Below are positions 8,014 through 19,983 of a stretch of DNA of 64,000 bases, in pieces. This stretch comes from Tardiphaga sp. (GTDB taxonomy: Bacteria; Pseudomonadota; Alphaproteobacteria; Rhizobiales; Xanthobacteraceae), in NCBI RefSeq assembly GCF_028290495.1, contig NZ_JAQGJT010000019.1, forward strand, positions 25,855 to 89,854, given 5' to 3'. Numbering within the stretch: the stretch's first letter is position 1; every line of letters begins with the position of its first letter. A program made the translations under genes and the position numbers. The notes below the pieces were generated by a model. It did not search any database. It was not told the DNA's origin and worked only from the letters and a program-made list of their open reading frames with translations.

Positions 8014-8772
8014 TTAGCGCGATAACGGCGCGATGGCACGGTCCAGCGCCGCGAACAGGGCAATTTCGTCCGGCGTGGCGGCCAGCAGCACCTGCGTCGC
8101 GGCGGCGTCGCGGACGATTCCGGCCACCGCATCGGACAGGCAGACATGGGGAACCGCCAGCGCCGAGATCTCGACGCCCGCGACGCGCGCCGCCGCAAAG
8201 AAGGCCCGCGCGCTGCGCCGCGAGTAATGCAGCACGGCCTCGATGCCGCCCGCGGCAAAGCCCTCGGAGACCTCGGCGGGCAGATGCAGGACCGGCACCA
8301 TCCGGTAGGTGGTGTGGGTGACGACGCTGAAACCGCGCTCGCCGAGTTCGCCGGCGAGATCGCGGGCGAGGTCCGCCCCCGCCAGATACAGCAGCGGGGC
8401 GGATTTCTTGAGTTTCTTCGCCCTGACGCGCTCGACGATGAGGTCGCGCAGCGCGTTGGCGTCGCCATCGGCAGAGATCACCTTGGTGAAGCCGACCGCG
8501 CGCGCGGCCTCCGCCGTGCGCTCGCCGATCGTGTAGAGCGGCAGCTTCAGCAGGGCTGCCTGCATCGGCTGGCCATCGATCGCGCGCAGCGCATTGGCCG
8601 ATGTGACGATCACCGCGCCATAGAACGAATCCGCCTCAAACTCGTGATCGTCCTGCACCATCACCCGCTCGAACCGCAACATCGGCGCCGACAGCACGTC
8701 GAATCCGCGCGCGCGGAGCGCCGCGGCAGTGCTGTCATTGTCGGGCTGCGGGCGGGTGACGAGAACAGCCAT
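8014..8772 (-). CDS. hemD: Uroporphyrinogen-III synthase
   Basis: The 252-residue protein begins [20 protein letters not shown], the typical start of HemD, followed by [17 protein letters not shown] and a second lobe with PLLYLAG. HemD closes hydroxymethylbilane with inversion of ring D to give uroporphyrinogen III in haem, sirohaem and cobalamin synthesis. Length and motif order fit a single-domain enzyme. The ATG at 8772 is chosen over a longer frame reaching 8997, which would run through the tsaD start. It heads a minus-strand unit with the mitofilin-like and HemY-like genes and diverges from tsaD across 130 bp. Confidence 0.9.
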   Translation of the reverse strand: MAVLVTRPQPDNDSTAAALRARGFDVLSAPMLRFERVMVQDDHEFEADSFYGAVIVTSANALRAIDGQPMQAALLKLPLYTIGERTAEAARAVGFTKVISADGDANALRDLIVERVRAKKLKKSAPLLYLAGADLARDLAGELGERGFSVVTHTTYRMVPVLHLPAEVSEGFAAGGIEAVLHYSRRSARAFFAAARVAGVEISALAVPHVCLSDAVAGIVRDAAATQVLLAATPDEIALFAALDRAIAPLSR

Positions 8773-8811
8773 GCAGGTATGCGCTCCGGGGCGTCGGCAG
8801 AGCCGGGGAGA

Positions 8812-8824
8812 TTGCACCGTGCAA
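8812..8824. promoter_or_regulatory. Inverted repeat in the hemD/tsaD divergent promoter region
   Basis: TTGCAC-C-GTGCAA, a perfect 6+1+6 inverted repeat, lies 40 bp upstream of hemD and about 80 bp upstream of tsaD. It has the shape of a small operator, but the binding protein is unknown and a chance palindrome cannot be excluded. Confidence 0.3.
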
Positions 8825-8902
8825 CCCCGCAATGCTACGCCGGGGCAGGGAAAGCCCGGTCTGGCGGATTGTGCAAGGATTGAATTTTTGACGAACGAAC
8901 CG

Positions 8903-9976
8903 ATGCGCGTGCTGGGGATCGAGACGACCTGTGACGAGACCGCTGCGGCCGTGATCGAACGCCGGGCCGACGGCAGCGGACGCATCCTCTCCAACATCGT
9001 GCATTCGCAGATCGCCGACCACGCGCCCTATGGCGGCGTGGTGCCGGAGATCGCCGCGCGCGCCCATATCGACCTGCTGGACGGCATCATTCGCCGCGCG
9101 ATGGCTGATGCCGATACGAAATTTGCCGATCTTTCCGCGGTGGCCGCCGCCGCCGGCCCCGGCCTGATCGGCGGCGTCATCGTCGGCCTCACCACAGCGA
9201 AGGCGATCGCGATGGTGCACAATACGCCGCTGATCGCGGTGAACCATCTCGAGGCGCACGCACTGACGCCACGGCTGACCGACGCGCTGTCGTTTCCCTA
9301 TTGCCTGTTCCTGGCGTCGGGCGGCCATACCCAGATCGTCGCCGTGCTCGGCGTCGGCGACTATGTCCGGCTCGGCACCACCGTCGATGACGCGATGGGC
9401 GAGGCTTTCGACAAGGTCGCCAAGATGCTCAGCCTGCCCTATCCCGGCGGCCCGCAGGTCGAGCGCGCCGCAATGGATGGCGACGCCAAGCGCTTCGCGT
9501 TTCCACGCCCTATGCTGGGCCGCCCGGACGCCAACTTCTCGCTGTCGGGACTGAAGACTGCCGTGCGCAACGAGGCCGGCCGCATCGCGCCGTTGCAGCC
9601 GCAGGACGTCAGCGATCTCTGCGCCGGATTCCAGGCCGCCGTGCTCGACGCCACCGCGGACCGCCTGAGCGTCGGGCTGCGGCTGTTCCACGAACGCTTT
9701 GGCGAGCCGCAGGCGCTGGTCGCCGCGGGCGGCGTCGCTTCCAACAAAGCCATCCGCGGCGCGCTGCTGGAAGTGGCGGCGAAGGCCGGCACCATCCTGA
9801 TCATGCCGCCGCCGGAACTGTGCACCGACAACGGCGCGATGATCGCATGGGCCGGCGCCGAGCGGATGGCGCTTGGCCTGACCGACACGATGGAAGCGGC
9901 GCCCCGCGCGCGCTGGCTGCTCGACGCCTCGGCTACAGCGCCCGCCGGCTACGGCAAGACCCGCGCAGCGTATTAG
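8903..9976 (+). CDS. tsaD: tRNA N6-threonylcarbamoyladenosine transferase TsaD
   Basis: The 357-residue protein begins [20 protein letters not shown], has the phosphate-binding [12 protein letters not shown], the metal-binding HLEAH at residues 115-119 (the invariant H...H pair), [10 protein letters not shown], and a C-terminal [13 protein letters not shown]. TsaD transfers the threonylcarbamoyl group to A37 of ANN-decoding tRNAs, with TsaB, TsaE and TsaC. A TTG five codons upstream (8888) is a possible alternative start. It leads a plus-strand run tsaD-gpsA-EVE gene-methyltransferase, with gpsA 11 bp downstream. Confidence 0.95.
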   Translation: MRVLGIETTCDETAAAVIERRADGSGRILSNIVHSQIADHAPYGGVVPEIAARAHIDLLDGIIRRAMADADTKFADLSAVAAAAGPGLIGGVIVGLTTAKAIAMVHNTPLIAVNHLEAHALTPRLTDALSFPYCLFLASGGHTQIVAVLGVGDYVRLGTTVDDAMGEAFDKVAKMLSLPYPGGPQVERAAMDGDAKRFAFPRPMLGRPDANFSLSGLKTAVRNEAGRIAPLQPQDVSDLCAGFQAAVLDATADRLSVGLRLFHERFGEPQALVAAGGVASNKAIRGALLEVAAKAGTILIMPPPELCTDNGAMIAWAGAERMALGLTDTMEAAPRARWLLDASATAPAGYGKTRAAY

Positions 9977-9987
9977 GATCGGAGCCA

Positions 9988-10968
9988 ATGGCGAACTACA
10001 GTTCAGTGGCGGTGATCGGCGCGGGTGCCTATGGCACGGCGCTGGCCGATGTCGCCGCGCGCGCGGGGCGCGAGGTCGTGCTCTATGCGCGCTCCGCTTC
10101 AGCCGCTGAACAGATGCAGACCACGCGCGACAACCCGCGGCTGCCGGGCGTAGCGATCGATGCCGCAGTGTTCGTCACCGCCGATCTGGCGCTCGCGGCA
10201 CGCGCCGATATCATTTTGCTCGCCGTGCCTTCGCAGCAGTTACGCGCCGCTTTGACCGCGCTGGCGCCGCTGCTGGCCGATGGCAAGCCGGTGGTCGCCT
10301 GCGCCAAAGGCATCGAACATGGCACGCACAAGTTCATGACCGAAGTGATCGAGGACGTCGCGCCCGAAGCGATGGCAGCGATCCTGTCGGGACCGAACTT
10401 TGCCGAAGACGTCGCGCGGGGATTACCGACCGCGGTGACATTGGCCTGCGCCGACGAGGCCGTCGCGATTGATCTCGTGCAGGCCTTGGGCTCCGCGACG
10501 TTCCGGCCCTATCACACCACCGACGTGCGCGGCGTCGAGATCGGTGGCGCCGCCAAGAACGTGCTGGCCATTGCCGCGGGCATCGTCGCCGGCAAGCGGC
10601 TCGGCGCCTCCGCGCTGGCGGCGTTGACGACGCGCGGCTTCAGCGAATTGCTGCGGCTCGGCCGCGCCTGCGGCGCGCGCAACGAGACGCTGTCGGGATT
10701 GTCGGGGCTCGGCGACCTGATCCTGAGCTGCTCCAGCGCGCAGTCGCGCAACTTTTCGCTCGGCGCGGCGCTCGGCCGCGGCGAGACGCCTCCGCGCGAC
10801 AAGCTCGCCGAGGGCGAATTCACAGCCCCGGTCCTGGTCGAACTGGCGGCTTCCAAACATGTCGATATGCCGGTCGCCAATGCCGTCGCCGCTATTCTCA
10901 GCGGCGCGGCGACGATCGACCAGGCAATCGAAGGCCTGCTGACGCGGCCGTTCAAGGCAGAGGGATAG
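9988..10968 (+). CDS. gpsA: Glycerol-3-phosphate dehydrogenase [NAD(P)+]
   Basis: The 326-residue protein has the Rossmann motif [14 protein letters not shown] near the N-terminus, the family signatures CAKGIE and [17 protein letters not shown], the catalytic-lysine region [16 protein letters not shown] and [12 protein letters not shown]. It reduces dihydroxyacetone phosphate to sn-glycerol 3-phosphate for phospholipid synthesis in the cytoplasm. The start at 9988 follows GGAGCC. Its TAG stop is immediately followed by the ATG of the EVE-domain gene, so the two are translationally linked. Confidence 0.95.
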   Translation: MANYSSVAVIGAGAYGTALADVAARAGREVVLYARSASAAEQMQTTRDNPRLPGVAIDAAVFVTADLALAARADIILLAVPSQQLRAALTALAPLLADGKPVVACAKGIEHGTHKFMTEVIEDVAPEAMAAILSGPNFAEDVARGLPTAVTLACADEAVAIDLVQALGSATFRPYHTTDVRGVEIGGAAKNVLAIAAGIVAGKRLGASALAALTTRGFSELLRLGRACGARNETLSGLSGLGDLILSCSSAQSRNFSLGAALGRGETPPRDKLAEGEFTAPVLVELAASKHVDMPVANAVAAILSGAATIDQAIEGLLTRPFKAEG

Positions 10969-11382
10969 ATGGCACACTGGCTGGTTAAATCGGAGCCCTC
11001 GACCTGGTCGTGGGATCAGCAGGTCGCCAAGGGCGCCAAGGGCGAAGCTTGGACCGGCGTGCGCAACCACACTGCCAAGCAATACATGATGAAGATGAAG
11101 AAGGGCGACCGCGCGTTCTTCTATCATTCCAACGAGGGCAAGGAGATCGTCGGGATCGCCGAGATCATCAAGGAGCACTATCCGGACCCGACCGATGAAT
11201 CCGCAAAGTTCGTATGCGTCGACATCAAGGCCGACAAGCCGCTGAAGACGCCGGTGACGCTGGCGGCGATCAAGGCCGATCTGCGTTTTTCGGAAATGGC
11301 GCTGCTGAAATATTCGCGACTCTCGGTGCAGCCGGTGACATCAGAAGAATGGAAGATGATCTGCAAGCTCGGCGGATTGTGA
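10969..11382 (+). CDS. EVE domain-containing protein
   Basis: The 137-residue protein is essentially one EVE domain: AHWLVKSEPSTWSWDQQV at the start, WTGVRNHTAKQYM, GDRAFFYHSN, KEIVGIAEI, YPDPTD and a C-terminal EEWKMICKLGG. EVE domains are related to YTH and ASCH folds and bind modified bases in DNA or RNA; the human counterpart is THYN1. The gene starts with no gap after gpsA. A housekeeping copy in this position is common in alphaproteobacteria, and its ligand is not known. Confidence 0.9.
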   Translation: MAHWLVKSEPSTWSWDQQVAKGAKGEAWTGVRNHTAKQYMMKMKKGDRAFFYHSNEGKEIVGIAEIIKEHYPDPTDESAKFVCVDIKADKPLKTPVTLAAIKADLRFSEMALLKYSRLSVQPVTSEEWKMICKLGGL

Positions 11383-11413
11383 GCGTGCGATCCCGCACGC
11401 TTCATCGTTCAAC

Positions 11414-12094
11414 GTGAGCGCCGCGGACGCGCCCACACTACCGGCCGCCGGCGATCCGGCCGCCTTCATCATTGCCAATACCCTGTTGCTGCCCGTGCCG
11501 CTGGCGCACGAAATCCTGTTGCACGTCGCCTGCGAGGCCGTGCCGCTGTGGAGCAAGACCGAAGACGAAATCAACGAAATCGGCCTGCCGCCACCGTTCT
11601 GGGCCTTTGCCTGGGCGGGCGGTCAGGCGCTGGCCCGCTACATTCTCGATCGCCCGTTGAGCGTTGCCGGAAAAACCGTCATCGATCTGGCCTCGGGATC
11701 GGGCCTGGTCGGCATCGCCGCGATGAAAGCCGGCGCCAGCCGCGTCATCGCCTACGACATCGATGGCTTTGCGCGCACGGCGATCCTGCTGAATGCGCGC
11801 GAAAACGGCGTGACGATCGAGGCTTGCGGCGATGACCTGTTGGCCGGAGCCGCAGCGCCGGTGGCCGGGGTTATTCTGGCCGGAGATATTTTCTACGAGC
11901 GCGATACCGCACAGCGGGCTTTCGACTTCCTGAGCGCCAAAGCTGCTCAAGGCGCGAGCGTGCTGATCGGCGATCCCGGCCGCAGCTTCCTGCCAAGGGA
12001 CAGACTGCGCAAGATTGCCGAATACAGCGTGCCTGTCTCGCGCGAGCTTGAGGATACCGACATCAAGAAGACTGCGGTGTGGACACTGATTTGA
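11414..12094 (+). CDS. SAM-dependent methyltransferase, ETF-beta lysine methyltransferase-like
   Basis: The 226-residue protein uses a GTG start 31 bp after the EVE gene. It shows a seven-beta-strand methyltransferase fold: PPFWAFAWAGGQALARY, motif I VIDLASGSGLVGIAAMKAGA, VIAYDID, and the post-motif II segment ILAGDIFYERD. PPFWAF.W.GG and GD.FYE are hallmarks of the family containing human ETFBKMT and its Agrobacterium homologue, which methylate the beta subunit of electron transfer flavoprotein. ETF as substrate is inferred. The last 32 bp overlap the convergent topoisomerase gene, whose stop lies at 12063. Confidence 0.82.
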   Translation: MSAADAPTLPAAGDPAAFIIANTLLLPVPLAHEILLHVACEAVPLWSKTEDEINEIGLPPPFWAFAWAGGQALARYILDRPLSVAGKTVIDLASGSGLVGIAAMKAGASRVIAYDIDGFARTAILLNARENGVTIEACGDDLLAGAAAPVAGVILAGDIFYERDTAQRAFDFLSAKAAQGASVLIGDPGRSFLPRDRLRKIAEYSVPVSRELEDTDIKKTAVWTLI

Positions 12095-13211
12095 GACGCT
12101 CATCATCGCGAGGAGGACTTGCTACCACCTGCGCCAGCAGCTGCTCGCGCTTCGACTGCGAGCGATAGCCGGTCATTTTTTCCGCAAAGCGTTCCAGAAT
12201 GCCGTCCTCGAACGCCGTGACGATGGTGTCGTAGACGTAGCTTTTGCGGCAGATCGCCGGTGTGTTGGACAGCTCATCCGCGGCCGAGCGCACCGCGTCC
12301 TGCACCTGCTTCCTGCGACCGCGGACACTTTCGGCGGGCGTGATGCGCGACAGCGACTCCAGCACGACGGCCGAGGCCATCAACGTGCGAAAGTCTTTCA
12401 GCGAGATCTTGAGGCCGGCGATCTCGCGCAGAAACGCGTTCACCGCCGCAGTATTCACATTGTAAGCGCGCCCGGCCTCGTCCTGATACTGAAACATGCG
12501 CCTGCCCGGCACCGTGCGCAGGATGCCGATGGCGCGGACCAGACGGGCGGCGTCGCATTCCTTGCGCACGGCCTTGCCGCCCTTGGCCTTGAAGGTCAGG
12601 ATCAGGCAATCGTCCTCCAGCAGCACGTTGGATTTCAACAGCGTGGTGGCGCCGCGCGTGCCGTTGAGCTTCATGCAGGATTCGTTGCCGGGCCGGATCG
12701 CGGTCCGTGCGATCAGCTCGATCACCGCCGACAGCGCGAATTCCCGGGTCGGCAGTTTGCCGGACAGGTGCATCGACACGCTGCGTCGGATCTTCGGCAA
12801 CGCCCCCACGAGGCGAGCGAGACGACGCGCCTTGCGCTGCTCGCGCACCTTCTCCCAATCGGCGTGGTAGCGATATTGCAGCCGGCCGGCGGCATCGCGG
12901 CCGACCGCCTGCAGATGCGAGGCAGGATCGACGGCGTAGCGCACCTCTTCGTAGGCCGGCGGAACCGCCATCGCGTTCAGCCGCTTGATGGTGCCGGCAT
13001 GGCGGATCGCGGTGCCGTTGGCGCGAATGAAAGAATAAGACTTGCCGCGCTTGCGCCGGCGGATCGTCAGTTCGGACTGATCGCCGAGCTTGAGGCCAAG
13101 ATCACGGGCCAGCGCTTCCACCGTGGCGACCGAGAGCTTGCTGCCTCGCGCCGCGACGTCAACGGGCGCGGGCCTGCGCCGGGCAGGTGCAAGATTTGGC
13201 TGTCCCATCAT
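12063..13211 (-). CDS. Type IB DNA topoisomerase
   Basis: The 382-residue product matches the poxvirus-like bacterial topoisomerase IB: an N-terminal domain (RRKRGKSYSFIRANG, AVPPAYEEVRYAVDP, LQYRYHADWEKVRE), catalytic-core segments TAIRPGNESC, LTFKAKGGK, SLKDFRTLMASAVVLESL and ICRKSYVYDTIVTAFEDG, whose first Tyr (about residue 325) is the likely nucleophile. The enzyme relaxes supercoils through a 3'-phosphotyrosyl intermediate. Two adjacent ATGs at 13211 and 13208 can start it. It is convergent with the methyltransferase gene and divergent from acs. Such genes are accessory, often carried near Ku/LigD genes, but none of those is visible here. Confidence 0.9.
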   Translation of the reverse strand: MMGQPNLAPARRRPAPVDVAARGSKLSVATVEALARDLGLKLGDQSELTIRRRKRGKSYSFIRANGTAIRHAGTIKRLNAMAVPPAYEEVRYAVDPASHLQAVGRDAAGRLQYRYHADWEKVREQRKARRLARLVGALPKIRRSVSMHLSGKLPTREFALSAVIELIARTAIRPGNESCMKLNGTRGATTLLKSNVLLEDDCLILTFKAKGGKAVRKECDAARLVRAIGILRTVPGRRMFQYQDEAGRAYNVNTAAVNAFLREIAGLKISLKDFRTLMASAVVLESLSRITPAESVRGRRKQVQDAVRSAADELSNTPAICRKSYVYDTIVTAFEDGILERFAEKMTGYRSQSKREQLLAQVVASPPRDDERLKSVSTPQSS

Positions 13212-13420
13212 AACGTTACCCGCCTCGCGCGATTTCCTCTCTGTAATGCCGATGGCTATGAGTTGGTTCCGGTCGGAATTGTCGACAGCGAGCGGCAGGT
13301 CGACAAAAGGCCTAGCCCCGGCCGGCTTGTCCCGGTACCCCCCACAAGCGCATAATCGCGGGAACAACGAGAACCGGTGCGGCAAATACGCCGCAGCGGT
13401 CGCAGATGGTGGAGGGGACG

Positions 13421-15370
<1,950 letters not shown>

Positions 15371-15395
15371 AGGCGACGCACGGCAGATTATCAGC

Positions 15396-15505
15396 CGTCA
15401 TTACGAGCCCCTGGCGAAATTGGCAGATCCAATTTCGTTGAGCGAAGCAATCCAGAAATCAAACGAAGACTGGATTGCTTCGTCGCTTCGCTCCCCGCAA
15501 TGACG
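15396..15505. repeat. Palindromic intergenic repeat, family A copy 1 (110 bp)
   Basis: The element starts CGTCATTACGAG and ends GCAATGACG. Inside are two hairpins: CGAAATTGG/CCAATTTCG (15415-15437) and GCGAAGCAATCCAG/CTGGATTGCTTCG (15442-15482). A related element is at 32741-32821. It lies 25 bp after acs, where it may act in mRNA 3'-end formation. Repeats of this sequence type are well known between genes of Bradyrhizobium and Rhodopseudomonas. Confidence 0.8.
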
Positions 15506-15585
15506 TGGAGACAGGGCCCTGCATGAGGCCTTTACGCTGGCGTAATGGCCGTTCGCGCATCCTCACACAAGTATCAGTCGCCAAG

Positions 15586-15604
15586 CCGCCCCTCCGGGCG
15601 GTTT
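15586..15604 (+). terminator. Candidate intrinsic terminator downstream of acs
   Basis: CCGCCC-CTCC-GGGCGG followed by TTT forms a 6-bp GC stem with a 4-base loop. It is 215 bp beyond acs and 155 bp before the transpeptidase gene, so it could end acs transcription; the T tract is short. Confidence 0.4.
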
Positions 15605-15758
15605 CGCCGCTTGTGTTGTTTCCAAGTCATTTACTTTGTTCGCGGGATTTCCCCTTGATGCGGCCGTTCGGTCGCCGCCCGCTCCAGGTGCTACCGGATG
15701 CTTAAGGCTATCGGTTGATAGTTCCGAGGCCGTCGGTACTGGTTCATTGGAGAGTTGG

Positions 15759-16274
15759 ATGTCGTTGAAACTCGCTGTCGCGCTAACCGCCACACTCGCA
15801 ACAGGGACGCTGGCCTCGCATCCGGCGCAAGCCAGCCCAGCGCTCGTCGGCTTCCACGGCGATTACGCGCCCGGCACCATCGTGGTGAAGACCAGCGAAC
15901 GCCGGCTTTATCTGGTACTCGAGCAGGGCCAGGCGATGCGCTACCCGGTCGGCGTCGGCAAGCCCGGCAAGCAGTGGGCCGGCGTCACCAAGATCGACGG
16001 CAAGTATCGCGAGCCGGCCTGGGCGCCTCCGGCCGAAGTGAAGCGCGACAATCCCCGAATTCCCGACGTGATCGCCGGCGGCTCGCCGTCCAACCCGATG
16101 GGCGTGGCAGCAATGACGCTGGCCGGCGGTGAATATGCCATTCATGGCACCAACCGGCCGGGCTCGATCGGCGGCTTCGTCTCTTATGGCTGCGTGCGAA
16201 TGTACAACGAGGACATCAGCGACCTGTTCGGCCGCGTCCCCGTCGGCACCCCCGTGGTCGTGACGCAACGCTGA
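15759..16274 (+). CDS. L,D-transpeptidase (YkuD domain), periplasmic
   Basis: The 171-residue protein starts [20 protein letters not shown] with a signal peptide cleaved near AQA. The YkuD domain follows: [28 protein letters not shown] strands, [23 protein letters not shown], then the catalytic block HGTNRP and SYGCVRM with the active-site Cys. Such enzymes make 3-3 peptidoglycan cross-links or attach outer-membrane proteins to peptidoglycan. The ATG at 15759 has GGAG upstream. Length is typical for the minimal one-domain form. It is monocistronic, ending at a strong bidirectional terminator facing purH. Confidence 0.93.
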   Translation: MSLKLAVALTATLATGTLASHPAQASPALVGFHGDYAPGTIVVKTSERRLYLVLEQGQAMRYPVGVGKPGKQWAGVTKIDGKYREPAWAPPAEVKRDNPRIPDVIAGGSPSNPMGVAAMTLAGGEYAIHGTNRPGSIGGFVSYGCVRMYNEDISDLFGRVPVGTPVVVTQR

Positions 16275-16293
16275 GCCGTCCCCTTGCACTTAT

Positions 16294-16326
16294 AAAAAAA
16301 AGCCGCGCAGATGCGCGGCTTTTTTG
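16294..16326. terminator. Bidirectional intrinsic terminator
   Basis: An A tract, the GC stem GCCGCGCA/TGCGCGGC, and a T tract form a near-perfect bidirectional terminator between the convergent L,D-transpeptidase and purH genes. Confidence 0.93.
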
Positions 16327-16347
16327 TCAGTGCGGCAGGTACCGGAC

Positions 16348-17940
16348 TCAGTGCTTGAAGTGGCGGACGCCGGTGAACACCATGGCGATGCCGGCGTCGT
16401 CGGCGGCCTTGATCACTTCATCGTCACGCACCGAGCCACCGGGCTGGATCACCGCGGTGGCGCCGGCTTCGATCGCCACCAGCAGGCCATCGGCGAACGG
16501 GAAGAAAGCGTCCGACGCCACCACCGAGCCCTTGGTCATCGGCTCGGCGAGCTTCATCTCGAGCGCCGCGTCCTGCGCCTTGCGCGCCGCGATGCGCGCG
16601 GAGTCGATCCGGCTCATCTGGCCGGCGCCGATGCCGACTGTGGCGAGGTTCTTGGCGTAGACGATGGTGTTGGACTTGATGTGCTTGGCGACGCGGAACG
16701 CGAATTTCAGGTCGCGCAATTCCGCCTCGGTCGGCTGCCGCTTGGTCACTGCGCGCAACGTCATGTCATCGACCACCGCATTGTCGCGGCTCTGCACCAG
16801 CAGACCGCCGGCGACGGTCTTATAGGTCAGGCCGGGCGCGCGCGGGTCGGGCAGGCTGCCGGCCAGCAGCAGGCGCAGGTTCTTCTTCGCCGCGACGATG
16901 GCGATCGCCTCGTCGGTGGCGTCGGGCGCGATGATCACTTCGGTGAAAATCTCGGTGATCGCGCGCGCGGCTTCCGCGTCCAGCGTGCGGTTCAGCGCGA
17001 CGATGCCGCCGAACGCCGAGGTGGAATCGCAGGCCAGCGCCTTGCGATAGGCTTCAACCAGATCGCTGCCCTCGGCGACACCGCAGGGATTGGCGTGCTT
17101 GACGATGACGCAGGCCGGCGTGCGCCTGGCATCGAACTCGGCGATGCACTCATAGGCGGCGTCGGTGTCGTTGAGGTTGTTGTAGGACAATTGCTTGCCC
17201 TGTACCTGGCGCGCCGAAGCAACACCGGGCCGCAGTTCGGGCGTGCGGTAGAACGCAGCGCTCTGGTGCGGGTTTTCGCCGTAGCGCAAGGCCTCGACCA
17301 GCTTGCCGCCAATGCTGCGGAAATCCGGTGCCTCGATCTTGAGCTGCGCGGCGAACCAGTTGGAGATCGCGGCGTCATAGGCCCCGGTGCGCGCATAGGC
17401 CTTGGCGGCAAGACGGCGGCGCAGGCCTATCGTGGTCGCGCCCTTGTTGGTTGCGAGTTCGTCGAGCACCGATTGATAGTCGGAAGCCTCGACCACCACC
17501 GCGACGTCGTCGTGGTTCTTGGCGGCGGCGCGGATCATCGCGGGGCCACCAATGTCGATGTTCTCGATGCAGTCCTCGTAGGACGCGCCCTTCTCGACGG
17601 TCGCCTCGAACGGATAGAGGTTCACCACCAAAAGATCGATCGGCTTGATGCCGTGCTGCTTCATCGACTGCACATGCTCGGCATTGCCGCGGATCGCCAG
17701 CAGCCCGCCATGCACCCTTGGATGCAGCGTCTTGACACGGCCGTCCATCATCTCCGGGAAGCCGGTGAGGTCGGAGACGTCCGAGACCTTCAGCCCGGCC
17801 GCCGCGATCGCCTTGGCGGTACCGCCGGTCGACACCAGTTCGACGCCATGGGCGGCGAGCGCGCGCGCGAATTCGATCAGTCCGGTCTTGTCGGAAACGG
17901 ACAGCAAAGCCCGGGTGATCGGGCGCGAATGGTCGGTCAT
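16348..17940 (-). CDS. purH: Bifunctional AICAR formyltransferase/IMP cyclohydrolase
   Basis: The 530-residue protein has the N-terminal IMP cyclohydrolase (MGS-like) domain with [49 protein letters not shown] and [11 protein letters not shown], followed by the formyltransferase domain with [37 protein letters not shown] and the ending [22 protein letters not shown]. It catalyses the last two steps of de novo IMP synthesis. The start at 17940 (MTDHSRP) was chosen because the open frame beyond it has no family similarity. It is the last gene of a minus-strand run rsmB-heparinase-purH. Confidence 0.97.
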   Translation of the reverse strand: MTDHSRPITRALLSVSDKTGLIEFARALAAHGVELVSTGGTAKAIAAAGLKVSDVSDLTGFPEMMDGRVKTLHPRVHGGLLAIRGNAEHVQSMKQHGIKPIDLLVVNLYPFEATVEKGASYEDCIENIDIGGPAMIRAAAKNHDDVAVVVEASDYQSVLDELATNKGATTIGLRRRLAAKAYARTGAYDAAISNWFAAQLKIEAPDFRSIGGKLVEALRYGENPHQSAAFYRTPELRPGVASARQVQGKQLSYNNLNDTDAAYECIAEFDARRTPACVIVKHANPCGVAEGSDLVEAYRKALACDSTSAFGGIVALNRTLDAEAARAITEIFTEVIIAPDATDEAIAIVAAKKNLRLLLAGSLPDPRAPGLTYKTVAGGLLVQSRDNAVVDDMTLRAVTKRQPTEAELRDLKFAFRVAKHIKSNTIVYAKNLATVGIGAGQMSRIDSARIAARKAQDAALEMKLAEPMTKGSVVASDAFFPFADGLLVAIEAGATAVIQPGGSVRDDEVIKAADDAGIAMVFTGVRHFKH

Positions 17941-18052
17941 GAGATGGATCCTGTGAGCAAGGCCGCCGCGTAGCACGCTTTGGCGTCTCGCGGAACCTTG
18001 GGAGAAGCCGCGCATGGCTGTTGGCCACAGGAAGCGGGTCCGCGGGGCAGAC

Positions 18053-19804
18053 CTAAAGCGGCAATTCCGGCTCTTTGCGGGCGTTGCGGCGGGCATTGGT
18101 GGTCGCGGGCGACGAGGCGGAGCGGGCGAAGCTCCAGCGCACGCTGGCGGTATTTTTCGAGTTCTGCTTGATCACGATCTGCGCGGTACGGCGCGGGCCG
18201 TCATTGCCGGCCAGGAACACGCTGTCCTCAAGTTCGACCTTGTCGTCGAGCGCCTCGAAGGTCCAGACGTCGCGGTTCGGCAGCACCAGCATGACGCCGC
18301 GGGCGTCGGACAGCCGGCTGGCCTTCACCGAGGGATGCAGGTGGAAACGCACCGCATAGTCGGTATTGCTGCCCTTGAGGCGGGCGCCGGGCGCCAGTTG
18401 CAGCGTGTCCTCGCCATCCAGCCGCGAGCCGTCCTCGGCCATCATCAGCACCCGGCGATGCACCACGCCGAAGCGGCTCTGGTAGCCGTCATGCGAGGTC
18501 GTCAGCACGGTGCCGTTTTCGCTGATCTCGCGGTAGCTCTCGACCACGCGCGGCCCGTCGACAATCGGCGAGCCGAGGAGGAACTTCTTCATCGACGAAC
18601 GCTCGACGAAGCGACACGACGAGGTCTCGTGATAGGTCACGGTGGAATGCGCCGGCGTGCCGCGCGCAAAAACGCGCCAGTTGTCGCGGCCAGTGGCGGG
18701 CATGCCGCAATTGATCACGATGCGGCTCGGGCCCGCAGAGAGCTCGAACGACAGCGTGCCGGCATGCGCCTCCGGGCTGAGCTTCGCCGGCGGCGGCGGG
18801 CCGGTATCGACGATGACAGTCATCGGCCCGGCGTCGAGCCGCTGGAAGCCGGTATGCGGCATGTTCACCATCGGCGTGCCGTGGGTGTCGTCATAGGCCA
18901 GCAGCGTCGCCAGCAGATGCGAGGGCGCGTTGCTCATGCCATTGAACAGAGCGAAGCTGCCGTCGCCGTGACGGAAGAAGCGCAGCATCGGCATCATGCG
19001 ATCGATCGCATTGAGCAGCGCCGGCGGCGGCGCGATGTTGCGCGCGGCAAAGGTCTGGCGCAGCGGCAAAAGGTCGATCAGCAGTTCGATCAGCGCGCCG
19101 GGATTACGCGAGATGTGGCCGCCGTCGGGCAATATCTGGCGCTGCAATTCGTCGGACAGTTTTTTCGTCGCGGTGCGGATGTGGCGCGCCTGGTTGGCGA
19201 GGCATAAGGATGCGTAGCACAGCGCAATCAGCACCTGGAGCCGCGGCACACCGTCCGGCACATCCGACAATGTGTAGCGCAGGCCGCGGATCTCGCGGGT
19301 CAGGGCACGCAGATAACGACGGTAAAACTTGCCGTCGGTGTCGCCGAGCACCAGAGGTGCCTGCGACAAAAGCGAGATGACGCGGCGCGCGGTAACATCG
19401 GCGCGGCGGCCCACCGGGCGCCTGCGCGACGGGTTGGAGATCCAGTCGTCGACCAGCGAGCGCGCATTGGCGCGGGTGATCGCGGTATCGGCGGCGCGCA
19501 GATGGCGCAGCCAGCCGAAGCCGAGCAGCGCCACTTCCCAGTCTTCCGACGGCGGCTCCAGATCGAAGATCGAGCGGCCATGGCAGGTGACGATCTTGCC
19601 GGCGAACACGAAGCGGCCGGCATAGATTTCAGCGGCGCGGGTGGCGTCGGCGGTACGCAGGTCATGTGGCGCGATGATCAATCGATCGGTGCGGCCCGGC
19701 CACAGCCGCGACAGCGCCACCGAGCCGCCGGTGGCGCGCGACAGCGCCGTCCGCGCGAAGCGGCGCAGGATCAGCTTCGAGATACGTCTGCGATGAGCGA
19801 CCAC
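18053..19804 (-). CDS. Heparinase II/III family protein
   Basis: The 583-residue product starts at GTG 19804. Its N-terminal half is an alpha-helical toroid region ([31 protein letters not shown] start, [32 protein letters not shown]), and the C-terminal half a beta-sandwich with [28 protein letters not shown] and [12 protein letters not shown]. This is the architecture of uncharacterised heparinase-like proteins found between rsmB and purH in alphaproteobacteria. Family members cleave uronic-acid polysaccharides by beta-elimination, but the substrate here is unknown and no clear signal peptide is seen, which is odd for a polysaccharide lyase. A four-unit 15-bp repeat lies immediately upstream. 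Confidence 0.85.
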   Translation of the reverse strand: MVAHRRRISKLILRRFARTALSRATGGSVALSRLWPGRTDRLIIAPHDLRTADATRAAEIYAGRFVFAGKIVTCHGRSIFDLEPPSEDWEVALLGFGWLRHLRAADTAITRANARSLVDDWISNPSRRRPVGRRADVTARRVISLLSQAPLVLGDTDGKFYRRYLRALTREIRGLRYTLSDVPDGVPRLQVLIALCYASLCLANQARHIRTATKKLSDELQRQILPDGGHISRNPGALIELLIDLLPLRQTFAARNIAPPPALLNAIDRMMPMLRFFRHGDGSFALFNGMSNAPSHLLATLLAYDDTHGTPMVNMPHTGFQRLDAGPMTVIVDTGPPPPAKLSPEAHAGTLSFELSAGPSRIVINCGMPATGRDNWRVFARGTPAHSTVTYHETSSCRFVERSSMKKFLLGSPIVDGPRVVESYREISENGTVLTTSHDGYQSRFGVVHRRVLMMAEDGSRLDGEDTLQLAPGARLKGSNTDYAVRFHLHPSVKASRLSDARGVMLVLPNRDVWTFEALDDKVELEDSVFLAGNDGPRRTAQIVIKQNSKNTASVRWSFARSASSPATTNARRNARKEPELPL

Positions 19805-19820
19805 GCGCGCCTTTAGGCAA

Positions 19821-19880
19821 GGATTCTTGCACCAGGGATTCTTGAACCAGAGATTCTTGGACCAAGAATTCTTGGATAAC
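19821..19880. repeat. Four-unit 15-bp tandem repeat upstream of the heparinase-like gene
   Basis: GGATTCTTGCACCAG, GGATTCTTGAACCAG, AGATTCTTGGACCAA and GAATTCTTGGATAAC follow each other at 19821, 19836, 19851 and 19866. The last junction contains the perfect palindrome CCAAGAATTCTTGG (19862-19875). In the transcribed direction the array reads as repeated CAAGAAT units ending 16 bp before the GTG start, so it is in the leader or promoter. Confidence 0.88.
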
Positions 19881-19983
19881 GGTTAAAAGTGTAGCGAATC
19901 CTTTTATCCGGAAACGCGCCAAGCGCACACTATAAGCCGGTCGGCTGTGGAAGACGCCTAAATCGACGAAAAATCCTGCAGAA

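Larger units (their letters stand above)
15371..15758. other. Intergenic region acs to L,D-transpeptidase
   Basis: These 388 bp hold the family A palindromic repeat, a GC hairpin with a short T tract at 15586-15604 (CCGCCC-CTCC-GGGCGG followed by TTT), and about 150 bp that must carry the transpeptidase promoter. No coding signal on either strand is convincing. Confidence 0.5.

Noticed and set aside
16324..17973. 549-codon plus-strand frame opposite purH
   Set aside because: It is antisense to a complete PurH and starts inside the terminator region; it has no motif.
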